From NCBI RefSeq assembly GCF_051401765.1, contig NC_135071.1:8534961-8598960 (forward strand): a stretch of DNA of 64,000 bases, given 5' to 3'. Each line of letters opens with the position of its first letter. Within the stretch, counting starts at the first letter, position 1. The position numbers and the translations under genes were made by a program. This DNA is from Calliopsis andreniformis (Eukaryota; Arthropoda; Insecta; Hymenoptera; Andrenidae). This document shows positions 1-13,600 of this stretch, in pieces. The notes under the pieces were generated by a model that saw only the letters and a list, made by a program, of their open reading frames with translations, did no database searches and had not been told where the DNA came from.

Positions 1-3000
1 CTGCATTAGCTCTAGCTGATAGTTTAGGTATTTGAAATTTAGTGTCCAACTGCTTCATGAGACCTTCAACGACCAATTGCGGCGGAAGATTAGGTAAACT
101 CGATAAGTTCGACATGGAAGCATGGGCAGCCAGGAGCTTGAATGCTCGTTCGCTTTCGCTTTCCTCTCGTAAACCAGAAGGGCTTGATTTTCTAGTATCC
201 CCGATTCCTTTCCCAGGAAATATACTTTTTTCGCTAGATTTCGATAATCGAGATTTATCGCGATTTCGGCTGAGATCTGTTACCCCCGAACTGGTTGTTT
301 TCGGTGAGCTTGAAGAAGACTTCGAAGACATAACACTCTTGGAAAGTAATCCGCCACTGCTACTACCACCCACGCTAATTCCTCCAGCACCGTTACCGCT
401 GCCAGAATTCGGTCCTGAGATAGACTTTAAAGCTGACAGCATCTTTTGACCCAATAATGTCGTTTTACTTCCACTACTGCTGCCAGGACCGGAAGACGAT
501 GAACCAGACAACTTTGGTGACGTCTGAGAGGGAGGTTTCTTCGACGCAGGACCAGAGCTGACTCCTGGTTTTAAACCAGTGTGCGTTTTCGGCGAACCAT
601 TACCGGACATACACGTCGACGAAGTGGATGAACTCGAAGACGTTCCAGTAGCAACTGACGTCGATGACGAAGATAACTTAAGGTTTGTTCCGGATTTCGA
701 ATCTTTTGTGCGGGTTTTATTGATCGTTATCTTCATTCCGTCAGAACTATGCTTCACCATGTATTCTGCAGGATTTTTCGACTCTATGGATGAATTCTTG
801 CTAATACACTTCCCATCAGTAGTCTTGTTCGATGAATTTCCGACACTCTTCTCTTTCTGGCCACTTGAGTTGCCACTTCCACCAGTGGCAGTTTTCGTTC
901 CACCGTTGCCACTGTCATCCGTACAGTGCTGTGCACTATTTTTTAGCTTGTCAATAACGGCACTCAAGGATCCTTTTCTATTTCTAGCCTGCTGATGAGC
1001 AATAGCCGACTTGCCGAGTTCAGAGCTGCCGGAAGGAGGCGTGCTACCGCCGCTACTGGGTAGAGCAGCCTGCGTTTCCCCGCTAGGAATTAATTCCAGT
1101 TGTTTTAACTTACCGCTAGACGACTTTGTTTTAGGACTCTGGTGGCCGCTCGATCCGCCGAAAGCTAGCGACGACGTCTTCCTTTCCTTGTCCCGGTTGG
1201 AATCTTTGCTCGATGATGATGAGGAAGACTTTATTTTGGATTGTCCGGAGTCAGTGGTTTTACTGGAAGGCGAATTCGCCGCGGATTTCAGCGCGGACAT
1301 ACTCGGTTTACCGGTACTTGCTGAACTACCATGCTTCGGTGACGACGTACCATGTTTTGGACTCACACTCGCAGGCACTGGCGTATGCTTGGGACTACTG
1401 CTATAGACCGGAGAGTGCTTTGGACTTTGCACTGGCTTGTTTGTTGACTGTTTCAATGTAGGACTGGACTTACCTACAAGAGCAAGTGGGCTGGTATGTG
1501 TCGGAGACGGACTAAATTTTCTTAATGTTGTCGCAGGTGACGAAGGTCGTGAGCTCAAATTTGGCGGTGACTCGGTCGGTTTTATGCTCACTGAAACCGG
1601 TTTCGACAAAGGGTCCTGCTTAGATGGTATCTTATCCGGCGGTGGTCCCATAGGACTGTCTTCTCTCTTTCGCTTCCGTCTTTTTTCCAATTTACCCTTA
1701 TCCTCTGTCGACTTCCCCTTAGAACTTTTTCGTTCTCTGCGTTCGTCCGTCAAATTTTTCGACTGCGTAGGTCCAGCTATCGGTGTTATAGTAATAGAAC
1801 TTGGTAATGTAGTTTGCGGCGAAGATGCTATTGGTATTATTTCAATACCTGGTCTCCTTTCCAAACCCATCCCCGTAAGTACAGAGTTATAGTTGGTAGT
1901 TTGACCCAAACTACTGCTTGAAATTGGCGTTATACTTACTGATGGCGGTACCAAGCTTTTGTTCTCTTCGAATATAATCGGACTTTTTTTCTCTTCTCTC
2001 TTCCTCGACTTGCGATCTCTTTTGATTAAATCTTCGACGTCTTGCAAATCGTGCACTTCCGTTACCTCACTCTCATCAAAATCATAATCAGAGCTCTTGT
2101 CCGTTCCCAAAATATCTATTGGATCTAAATTAGGAAAATCCAAACCACTAGTTAAACTAGTAGCTGAGGTGGGCGTGGATGTTCTCGTCTCGTTCAAATT
2201 TTCTCTGCCACCAGTCGGTGTACCGAGTGGAGTTGAATCTGAACTGGAGCTCTCCAATAAAATTTCTGCAGTCTCATCCCCTTTTCTCTTAGGACTCCGC
2301 CAAATACCATCTGCCGTTTTCCTCTTGCGCGTCTTTTTTGTACGCTCATTCATAGGATTGGCCATGGAGTTTTTTGCCTGTCCAAGCAACGCACCTAATT
2401 GCAAAGGGTTTAACATCGCAGTAGTTGTAGTATCGGATTGGCCGGAATATGACGGAAAACCGATACTATTCTCCGTTCCGGCATCTAAAAAAGGCTGCTG
2501 CTGCTGTTGTTGTTGTTGCTGTTGCTGCTGCTGCTGTTGCTGTTGCTGCTGCTGCTGCTGCTGCTGTTGTTGTTGTTGAGTTGACTGTTGTCTTCCCATA
2601 GTCCCATTTCCGTTATTCAAACCAGGTTCTTGTTTAATTTTCGGTTCTCCATTAGTAAAATCAGGCATTCCAGAACCATTCTGACTGTTTTGGTCCTTGC
2701 CAGAACCAAGATTAACATTATAATTTCCATTTCCGTTATTCATATTGGTCAACGTGCTTAAAGAGTCTCGACTTTCCCAAGATTTCATGAGAATTCTCAT
2801 TGTTAGAGGTATATTTAGACACTTCTGCAAGACTCTACCAGTCAAATCTGACGTTTGCTCCGTATTTGTTATACTGATGCCATATAATTTACACTTCAGT
2901 GCAGAGATATCTGTCAAGTCCAATTCTGCTGTTGCCATCGTTTCTTCAAAAGGATGCTCCAAACTTACCGATATGTGTTGCCACGATAAAGCGCTCACTT

Positions 3001-5086
3001 CAAATATAGTCGCGTGTTCTGGATCTTGTCGCGCCATGGATCTAACGCAACTAGCGATTAAAGTATTAAACAACGCTTGTTGTCGTAAACATACCAAGAT
3101 CTGTGGAACGTGTGCCGGGTGCGTAAAAGGAATACTGCACACCATTACACCTTCCATATTTTTGTTTTCTGTCATGAAGTAGCAGTGTTGCTGATCTGGT
3201 AAAGTCTACAACAGGAGGTGAAATTAATATAGGAAATGAAACGATTGTAATGGGTAATTAATACGTAGACCGCTTTACGTACAACATAAAGCCCTCGGTT
3301 GTTTCGGCAATCTAGTTGACCCTCGCTGGCATGCTGAATAATCAAACTAAGTAACGGATAGGGAGCAGATATGTCTCCACATTCTAATTCTGTCACCTTC
3401 TGTATCCTACGTACTAGTTCCATGCACATTGGCATCTTTTTAACTAATTTCAATACGAAACAGGCAGGTAGAACTGACGAGTTTGTACTAGTTAATGGAG
3501 CATAGGATGGAGTACTGCAAATAATTTAATACCAATTAGAACATGGCTGAATTTAAGTGTAAGTTTTTTCTTAAAAGGGGACAAACCTTTTTCCTGTAGG
3601 ACTTCTATTTACAGTTATGATACTAGATGTAGGCAACTTGTGAGCAGTCGAACCTTCCATACATACTGTAACGGAATGACCGATCTTCCGTTTGATAACC
3701 ACATCTGAATTCAATGCGTCACAGGTACGATTCTCCTGATCTATTAAATCATATGGAGAAACAAAATATGTCAATTTCATTGGATGACCACCTCTCCTTC
3801 GCTCAAGGATTCCTAAAATCATTACCTAAGTATTACAAATCTGTACCAGTTTTACATTGATATAATTAATTGTAATTATAGAACTAACCAACTGGGCTTT
3901 TATGAACAAGATTAAAAGGTTCTTTTATAAATGTCTGTAATTGAGCTAAAATACCCAAATCAGCCTCCAGTGATTGTAAAGCACTAAATGCTTTACATTT
4001 CACCTTTTTGTCTGCATTTAATTGATATATTGAAGCTAAACCTTCTAACTGTACTGTAAAATCAACAAAGTCTCCTCGTGATAAACAAGATACCAACACA
4101 TCACAGCTCTGTAAGTATTATAATTAAAGTTATTATTCAACACTTTTTATATGAGTCAAAAACGTATAGATGTTCTCAAAATTTGTACCTGTTGTTCATT
4201 TTTGCCTTCATGATGAATTTTAACATCCTTTACTACACCTGTTGGCTCCAAAAGAACTTCCAAAAAGAACATATCTGAGGATATAAATAATTCTGTACCT
4301 GGTGGACCAGACATCATAAACTTTAAGCTGTAACCCAATTGTAACACAAACATTGACTAAGTAATCTGGTTTTCTTTTTCAGAGAATTCCTAATCTATGA
4401 ATACTTACCCCAGCTGTCTGGTTAAACTCTCTAAACGTTCCACCATGGATTGTAAAGAGGTTACTTTTATGGAATGTTGCAAGGTATCCAAGCATTTCTG
4501 TAATTGACTTTTTTCTGCGCTATCAATGGCAAACCTCTTATCCTGTTATTATGACAAATATAACCAGTTAAAAATAATTGTACAATAGTCACTGTTTCAA
4601 TATAGTTTAAACTATGTGCTACAAATAAATTACCAGCATTGCCATGCGCAGATTTTTTGCAGTCTCCACCAAGGATTTGAACGTGGAAGCCTTGGAGCGT
4701 AATTTTTCCATGAGCAGTTCCATTTGCCATTCTTTCCCTTTATCCATTCCTGAACCACCAGTGGCAGAAGATTGCCCACCTATGTATGAAAATATATATA
4801 ACATACATTGCAATACTATATGCAATTATTGAACAAAATAAAGTCTTTCATAACTGTAATTATATTACTCCAAATGAATTTTTTATGTACATACATACAC
4901 TTGAATGAGCACAGACCGAAATAATAGACGCGAGATATTGAAACTTTTAGAAATCATAAATAAAATTATGGTTAAAATTTTTAATTGCAAACATTTATTA
5001 AGTTTAACTTAAAGAAAGACCTAAAAGATTACATTAAATTGAAAGTTGCACTCACTGAGGGGCTTTTGTCCGTTCGCAACATCCAT
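1..5086 (-). CDS. MED1: Mediator complex subunit 1 (MED1), 3' end missing
   Basis: MED1 is a Mediator middle-module subunit that links activators, including nuclear receptors, to RNA polymerase II. Coding exons (minus): 5086-5056, 4779-4634, 4542-4409, 4327-4189, 4108-3889, 3812-3587, 3514-3283 and 3205 to beyond position 1; all have GT-AG sites and matching phases. The N-terminal 450 residues match the MED1 family, for example [24 protein letters not shown] and the conserved QQHCYF. The last exon, over 3.2 kb, encodes a Ser/Lys/Pro-rich disordered tail. The tail holds a 28-residue polyglutamine (about 586-613), an LXXLL nuclear-receptor box LGALL (about 646-650) and the conserved segment LSAVIDKLK (about 1121). 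At least 1444 residues lie in the window and the stop codon is to the left. The start was chosen as the first ATG in an exon that joins in phase. Identity is secure; the first 20 residues less so. Confidence 0.93.
2495..2578 (-). repeat. CAG/CAA tract encoding polyglutamine in MED1
   Basis: Eighty-four bases of CTG/TTG triplets on the plus strand read as 28 consecutive glutamine codons in the MED1 frame. CAG and CAA are mixed, with the longest pure CAG run near the middle. It lies in the disordered part of the protein, shortly before the LXXLL motif. Confidence 0.95.
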
Positions 5087-8000
5087 GTATCCCGTAGTGG
5101 ATCACACGGATGTTGAATCTACATGTATGCCGATCTACGTTCTACTATTTGTTGTATCACAACAACATTATGAGACACTACATCGTGACAGGAGCTGTTA
5201 TTTTCACCTAACCCACGTTTGATCACTCAACTGCCCCTAACCTTCACACACAATATACTAACTACACTTAGAAGCCATACGTTTCTACGTATAGGCGTTT
5301 TCGTCCATAACATACCTTAAGAGGGGGGATTCTGTGATGCTCACGTATACACCCTCTGTAGTAACAAATGGTATATTAACCGCCGTATCTTTCGAGTTTT
5401 TCAAATCTTACGTTATTTATAAATTTTATGCGTCAAATTTGACTTCATAATATAATACAACTCGTTCCTTATACTTCTATGAATGCATAATATTGTGAAT
5501 TAAATAGAATCCTTAAATGTATGAGAGTATTAATATGCAGTAGGAAATTGATACATTTTTCTTATGTAAAATGTACATTATATTACATTCTAAATAAAAA
5601 TTACGGCAAAATTAATTATATTCGAATAAAATACAATTTATTTTTGGATTATATTTAAACAAAATCTATTATTTCGAGAGTGTATCATTTGAATGCGTTT
5701 ACGAACGTGACAAAATTATAACGACATCTATCGATCAGTTAAGAAATCGTACTATCGTACCGTTTTATTATACACAATTTATGCATGCACACTAACTGAC
5801 TATATAAAAATGTGTTAGAAATATGGAAAACTTATTTTTTGTGCGTGATTTGAAACTTCATGTTTTTAATTGAGATAGATATTGACTTGTAGATAGTGAA
5901 TTAATGTGAATGAATAAAATTGTCATAGTAAACAGTTTTCTTTGTACGATACATAATGTTACAGAGTAAAAATGTATTTTAGGATAAAATATTCTTATTT
6001 TTTCCAAATATTAATTCCATTTTAGAATACAATTTCATTAGCTTTTTTTATTTGAAAATGAAAATAAAATGAACTATTATTTATACTATGATATGATATA
6101 ATATTACAATACAATAATGTGTTAATGTCAACAATTATGTTTTTTAAAATAGTATTTAAATATGCATATAAATGTGATGATATTTGTTTTGTTTATAATA
6201 GTATTATAAATATACAAAATATACATAGTATGTGTAGCATGTTCGTTTATAATCTTTAAGTGTCGAGTCACATAAAATATTTTCTATGAATTATGTGTTA
6301 AATAACTGTTCGAGATAATTCACAAGATGGTCATTGCAAATGATGACCCACTCGACTACGTCTTATCTACCTTTTTTGGTATAACATATTTCTTTCATAT
6401 ATGTACTTCATTTAGGGATTAATAGAAATTATATTCAAATTACTTTATCAGAAAAAACTTAAAACCTTAGTGGTATACAGACTAATATACTTAAACTAAA
6501 GAACTTAATTTGAAGAACATTACTGGTTTAAAACAGTTTAATTTCATATGAAACATTAGTGGAGAATCATATTCATATAGGTTTGAATACCTTGGCTGTA
6601 TTATTATTATAATAATTATTGTCTTTATAAGTATATCTGTATCGTGTAAAAAATCAAACTTGTTTTTTTTGAAAGCATACTATATTTCATTTTAATAATT
6701 TTGATCATTTCATAATATTCATTTCCGATTGTTTTTAAATGATCTGTAATTTTACTAAATGTTGTTTAAACATTCTACAACAGAAATTTATTTAGTTTAT
6801 TAGTAAACACTTAAAAGAAATACACCAGTAAACATTGAATATCCTGTGGAAATTAAAAAATAAATTTTTAAAAGTCTAAATCTTGTGAAATCTTGCAACA
6901 ATTCTTTCAATATCATCCTGAAAACTCGCAATATGTTACATATCATAATCTTTCCATAATTCATTGAATAAAAAAAACTTTTACATTTATCCAAAAAAGG
7001 GATATATTAATTTTTACAATTATTCAATAATCACAAAAAAATGTTTTATAGCAATTACCTAGGGGGCTGAAAAATATTTCCCAAAAAGGCAACACTAATT
7101 TACTGAATGCAAAATCAGTTTCTAAGAACAGCAACATAAGGGGCGCTATATTATTTGCCATTTTAGTTTACTAAATACTTCAAAAACATAATCCCGAGGG
7201 TGTTTTATTTCTTGCAATAGGTTTTTGTAATTCATTGAACAAAAAGGCTTTTAATTGGACCATTTTAGTTCAATAAATACGTATACACGGAAGGACTATC
7301 TGAAAATATAACTATCTCACTAATCGCGATCATAACATAGTTGAACACTAATTCAAACCATGATCATGTTTTTGCAACGCTAATTCAAATCACGATTAGC
7401 TTAACATTACTAGGTTGGTCATTAAGCCACAGGAGCGATCAAACTCAAATAAAATTATTATTACTACTTACTACTACAAAACTACAATCAAGCACAGTAA
7501 CAAAATAGTATCGAGAATGACTCTCCATCCGAGGATGGCAAGCCATTAGTAGTTTCCTATTCTTGCAGAGATTCTTCGGGCGGTCCACCGCCTTCTTGTA
7601 TATAAAATAGAACATATCTTCTTCTCAAAGGATCGAACTTTAGTAAAAAAAATTATAATATAATATTCCTTTGAAAAGCTTAAATTATAGACTGTATATT
7701 TGCATGATACATGTACATTCATTCAGAATAAATGTATTTATGAATAAATACGTGTATTCATTATTATCACACAATAGTATACCGTATTTTTATATTACAA
7801 CATCACATTCTGCTTTCATAGTAATAAAATCAAAGGATATAGATATTCATCATACTTTACGTCATGTTACTCTTTCAGTGCCTTTCAATTACAAATACTT
7901 ATATTCGTGTTAATGTGCATACTTTTAATATTACAAGAGGACATTTATTTTATCACAAAACGTGGCGTATAAGAAGATCTTAGCCTGGATTAAGTAATAC

Positions 8001-8510
8001 AATGAAAAAATATTACTACTCGCGAGTATAATCTATACCCGCGGTCATCATGCTCGTAAAAAATCAACAAAAACAATATAACCAATCACTCGTACCGCTT
8101 TGGATCTTTGCATCCTATGATATGGTTGAATGAGTGGTAGAAGCAAGAACATGCGTTACCGTAATATCCATGAGATGAAGGCCTCTCGATGTATTACACA
8201 GGGGGTGTCTGCTGAGCCTAAAATAGAAGATCTAGTGTAAGAAAATACGTTAGAAATGAGTTCCAAAATTGCTAAACTTTCGAATTCTGACAGCTAAACT
8301 TCAGACCGTAATCTTTGAACTTTATTTAAAATTTCAACGAAACATAGTAATACTTACATTATTCTTCACGTTCCGGCTCCCAAACTCGCCAACACACATA
8401 TTCACTTTACATAGAATTGGTATATTTTAATTCTAGACAAAGTCTGTAGCGAAAAAAGTAACATAAATTTAAAATAAGTATATTTATATAAATACAAATA
8501 TGTTGTGTGA

Positions 8511-8558
8511 ATAATAAAATGTAATAAAATATAATAAAATATAATAAAATAATAAAAA
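8511..8558. repeat. ATAATAAAAT microsatellite
   Basis: Four to five near-perfect copies of a 10-base unit (one starts with G), in AT-rich intergenic DNA. No function is suggested. Confidence 0.9.
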
Positions 8559-10212
8559 GAACCTAGAAATATGTACATCAATCAATATCAAGTATAGAAC
8601 CGAATGCAATTACGAAAATCAATTAAAATTCTCTAAAAATATTAATTATATTTGTAATAAAAAGTCAGAAAGAAATGTTAAGAAAATATGCTTATACTAT
8701 ATAATACATATTCGTAAAACTGTTAAGACATTGTATCTTCCCAAAGACAATGAAATAAGAAATAAATGTCAGCCCTTCATTTGTATTAGATAGCATGTGA
8801 AGTGAAGTGTATTGTTTTGAAATTTTCATAGGTCACAATATTCGCAATTCGCGAGCTTTCAAAAACGTCAAATATAAATAGAGGCAATAAAAGTAATGCA
8901 ATCACGAACCACTTCATTTCTGATTCATTTTCTAACATTTTTAGTATTCTAGTAGATGCATTTTTATCGATTAGAAGTTAGATCGGAATGTTTCATAAAA
9001 TTGTAGCTATATTGAAAGATACATATAATTTTGATACATAATAGATAAAAGTAACTTGTGTATTCTCGAAATATATAAAAAAATTTACCAATTCCACAAT
9101 AATATCGCAGAAAGTAGTACAAATCTTACCTTTATGATAAGCACGATACTTTGGGAACCTTCGTTCGAAGCAGTCTGCGCGCGCATCTTCGAGAATCGAA
9201 CGAATTCAATAGGATCGAATTTCGATAGGATCGAATCTCGCTGGCTTAAAGTCTTCTATACGTACCTGTTATACAATAAAAGGTAAGAAAACATATTAAG
9301 TAGTAACAGTAAAATTTAAAAATCTAATTTTTTCTGCATCTAAGATTTTCGTAATTGAGATTATAGACATATTCGTATTTAACAAAGTTTTACTTGTATT
9401 GTAAAATATGTCACAGTATTTAATTAATTTTCATGACTCCTTAAGAAAATACAAATTCTGTACCTACTCGTTTTCATCTAGTATGCTTATTTAACTACAC
9501 AAATCGTTGTTCAAATTTAAATTCTACCATTTCGTTGAGAACATTCGTTTCAAGTGTTCGCTAAGTATTATGGCGTTGGTAGCGCGCCAATTTCTTTCAT
9601 TTCTACTGCAATTATATAGGTATTTGTAGCAAGAAGAAGAACGTTTAAAAAAAGTGATATTTAATAAGCATTCATCATAAACAAACAGTGTTTATATCTT
9701 GAGAAGAAGTTTCTGTATTTATCTAAGTAGGGCTTCTTTTCATTCTTATAATTAGGAAGTATAGATATACTACCAAAGTTAGACTACCTACTTCTAAATA
9801 CTTTATGTAACTAAAGTCAATTTAGATAAAAATCTTCTAAATAACTATTTAAGGGAGGGAAAGGTACTCAATGATTTCAAATAACATCAAAAATATTCTT
9901 TATTAGTAGGCATTCTTTTTTCAACAAATGTCACTGCACTTTTTCTAATTTAATAAACATGATTACTAATCATTAAACACTGCCGAATAACTAGCTGCTG
10001 CTACACCAACGCGACCATCATTAATAAACATTACATTACACTGAAAATAATTTCTACAAAGCTATGACTCGATTTTTCCTTTTATAAAACTTTTCTTACA
10101 ATGCAATTTTTTAAAATTCTTCTTCTTTAATACTAAAAATTAGGTACTCCTGTTCTCTTTTAAGTAATATTTACTACGAATATTGCATATCTTTCACTTC
10201 GACCTATTACTA

Positions 10213-10218
10213 TTTATT
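10213..10218 (-). terminator. Candidate dysfusion polyadenylation signal
   Basis: AATAAA on the minus strand about 450 bases after the dysfusion stop. Such hexamers are common in AT-rich DNA, so this is only a candidate. Confidence 0.3.
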
Positions 10219-10668
10219 ACACTAATACCTTATGGCGTTTCGTCAACACATTTCTGTTACCAGAAAACAAATTTTGTTTAATACTGATAGTTTTTCATTC
10301 CAACAAAAATAATTTTAAAAAATTGATCCTTAAAATAGGAACAATTATTTTATATCAACTTTTATCTTCAATATCAATTTAAATTATTCTCGTTAAAAAT
10401 TACTACTATATTATACAGTATCAATTAAATTTTATATTTTTCTATAATTTCACATTAGACACTAGTTTAATCAATCAGTCTGAAATAACAACCAATTCAA
10501 GTCTTTGAAATTTAAAATTTAAATATCTTTTAATCCAGTATTTAACTAGATATAGTCTCCAGCATATTTCATCCTGTGCAGAGACTCAAACCTTCAAGCT
10601 AGTAATATCTACTTAAACAAAATATTTGCTATCTACTTGTAAAGCACCGATTTAATAAGTGCACAGTC

Positions 10669-13600
10669 TCATTTAGGAAAGTCTTTAGAGTCGCTCATAG
10701 ACTGGCCCTTTTTCCGTGGTAACTGCAATGTAATCGGCTGAACATCTTGAACTTTTCTGGGCCCCTGATTCGAACTACGAAAAGTGATTTTTAAATTGGG
10801 CACATGTTGCTCGGCTGCCCAATCGAAATTAAAAATTGGTGTCTCCGTATGTAGTTCAGAATCTGGAGTATCAACTGGAGTAGTTGGTGTCGCAACATAT
10901 GGGCTAAGTTCTTGATGAACAACATCAGGTACCCTTTGCAGAGTATCCGACCAAACTGGACTCGAATTCCAGTGGTCCATAGGTAAATCGGAAGAATCAG
11001 CTGTTGATCCTGCCATTGTAGCTACTGGCAGCGGTTTAGTTTGATATCGTTTATGCGATGTGCTCCTCTCATTACAACAATACTCCTTATCTAAATCCGT
11101 TATGTAATACTTGGGTGATAAGACATCAACATTGTATTGGCCATGGCATTGAATGAATTTTGCACGATAACCGCTTAAGTTCAATGAATTTTTGTGGTGC
11201 GATTTGTACCTGTCCGTGAATTGACCAAGTGCATAATGACCATGTTGTATATTCACGTGAACGTTTCTGTTTTCATGTTCGCTACTGCTTATTGACATGT
11301 CCACTGGTTCTGCATCCTCGCGCGGGTTTCTTGTGTAATCTTTTAGTTGCGCCTTCGAAGAACCATGTAAATCTTGTTCTGAATTTCGAATATTTGGAGA
11401 ATGCTGTGCATCATTGCTATGGGTATGGGATAATGATCGGGTGTAGTCTTGTTGATTGTTTTGGCCTCCAGCAGTATATTGCACGCTGCGATTCTGGTTT
11501 CCGGAGCAAATGGTGTAGGTGAATTTAGTTTGGGATGAATACTGATATAACCAGGAACTAGAACGCATTACTTCAGCTTCCCTGTCACTGTAATATTTTT
11601 CGTTACTTTTTAAAAATGCTAAACTTCTTGTTATGATTGCTGTAGATAATAAAAATGACAATGTTCATTGATACCTTAGAACTTGATTTGTACACACAAT
11701 GATAGGATGCTGACATTCTTCAGAAGTATCTTTTACTTGTAAAACACAGTGTACCCAAAACCACCGCCCGGAACGGCTTTGCAATCTTAACAATGCTGTT
11801 GCAGACCGTTCTTGGTCGGACTGAATAACTGAAATATTCACATATAGTGTCAATTTTGATTTCGATTTTTAGGTAAAACTTAAAATAAACGTACCAGTTT
11901 GGTGTTTGCAATATGCTGTTCTTATAGAGTCCCAATGTAACAAATTATACCATGATACATTCACTAGTTCATTACGAGTATATTCTAAATGGCTCTCTGC
12001 CCTGTAACAATTTCAAGAAAAATATTTTGACTCATAGATTCTTTAATATAATTACTATTTTTTAAAATTTTGTTTAGCGTTAAACATTAACTTATTACGT
12101 TTTGTCAATATGAAGATATTTCATATCCATAGAATGAATTGTAGTGAAAATATTTGTTGCACCCTGCACAATACTTTCTCTAGTTTCTGGTAAAACAACA
12201 GGTGTACAAGAGGCGAGAAAAACGAATTCATTTCGGTTGCAAACAGGAACAAAAGGTAAAAAATGACCTTCAACAAGAACCACCTATAAAAAAAATAACA
12301 AAACAAAGCATGCAAAGAAAGTAAATATAAAAAATATTATAAAATATTAATACATCCTTTAAAATAACTAATCGAACTTTATATCCGAGATACTAATGTT
12401 TCTACTAAATTAGTGGACGTGCAGCCTATAAAATAATACAAAAGAAAAAGAAAACAAACTGAATTCAAAAACTACCTTTTGATCTCCAAAACGTAATTGT
12501 CGTCGTGAGTTTCTAGAAACATTAATCCGACACAGGAATAATCTTCTGTCACTTGGAATTGGACTATTCCTGGACAACTGGTTTTGTACTACCATATGAT
12601 CTTGTTTGTCTATCACATCATAGACACTATCTCCATGAATGAGTAAATCTTCCTAGAATAATATTGAATTAAAACAAATTTCCGTGACGAAGAGTAATGA
12701 AGATAAAGAGAATTCCATTTTACATGTGAAGTAATTAAAACTCATGAACTGAGTTTAATTAAAACTACGATTACTGAAATACTAAACTTTCGAAATGATT
12801 AACTCTATTGAAGCAATACTTATAGAGAAGGAATTTCAATGGATACTTTAATGTTGTATAATGAACTCTCAATATAGCTGATTACCATAAGTGTTCTTTC
12901 TTTGCAATTACTTTACCATAGAGTGTCCAAGGTATTCTGCTGCATTTTCTGATATATACAACAGCTTTCCTTGCTGGGTCATCATCATTATAAATCCGGA
13001 CATGGCCTGAAAAATTGCATGCATTGTATGGCCAACATTTGTACCGTAGTAATTAACGGTCAGAAATACAATGCAATATGATGATAAACAATATTACTTT
13101 TGAAAATCCTATGTTAGGGGTCGGGATATTCGAAGAATCGGATGGGCAGTTTTTCAAGGCTAAAACAAAAAAATATGATTATTTCGTTACTTTAAATGAA
13201 GTTCAATTTGTATTTCGGGAAATAATCTTAAAATGCTAGGTATTTTGATGAACTGTTTTTAAATTGTAACTAAAATAAGGCATCATTGGGCTCAAAAGAT
13301 TAGAACTTCAGACTCGATAAATAAACATGTAACAAAGCCTGAAAATAGTCTACTAAAATAATACTGATAGTATTATATAAAAAAATTTATCATTATTGCA
13401 ATTTTTATTATTCATAAAAACTGAAACTGAAAAGTTCTCTCGATAAAATCCTCTTTATTTCTCTTAAACAGCGCAGAGAAGACTAAGGAAGAAAAATAGA
13501 AAATAAATACATAGTTAAAAGTAAGCAAAGTTACATAATCTCAAAACGATTTCTTCAAATATTATTGTAGATATATTGCTAAGATCAGAAAAGTCCAGCA

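Larger units (their letters stand above)
5087..10668. other. AT-rich intergenic region, MED1 upstream to dysfusion 3' end
   Basis: No gene is supported here. The MED1 promoter should lie just above 5086. The dysfusion 3'UTR probably occupies the right end: the minus strand has an AATAAA at 10218-10213, about 450 bases past the stop. Short open frames at 6.8, 7.7 and 9.1 kb have no recognisable domain and AT-driven composition. A (ATAATAAAAT)n repeat sits at 8511-8558. Confidence 0.6.

Noticed and set aside
2097..2579. Plus-strand frame ending in a long polycysteine run
   Set aside because: It is the antisense of the MED1 polyglutamine tract (CTG read as TGC). The other long plus-strand frames between 42 and 3182 are likewise shadows of the MED1 last exon.
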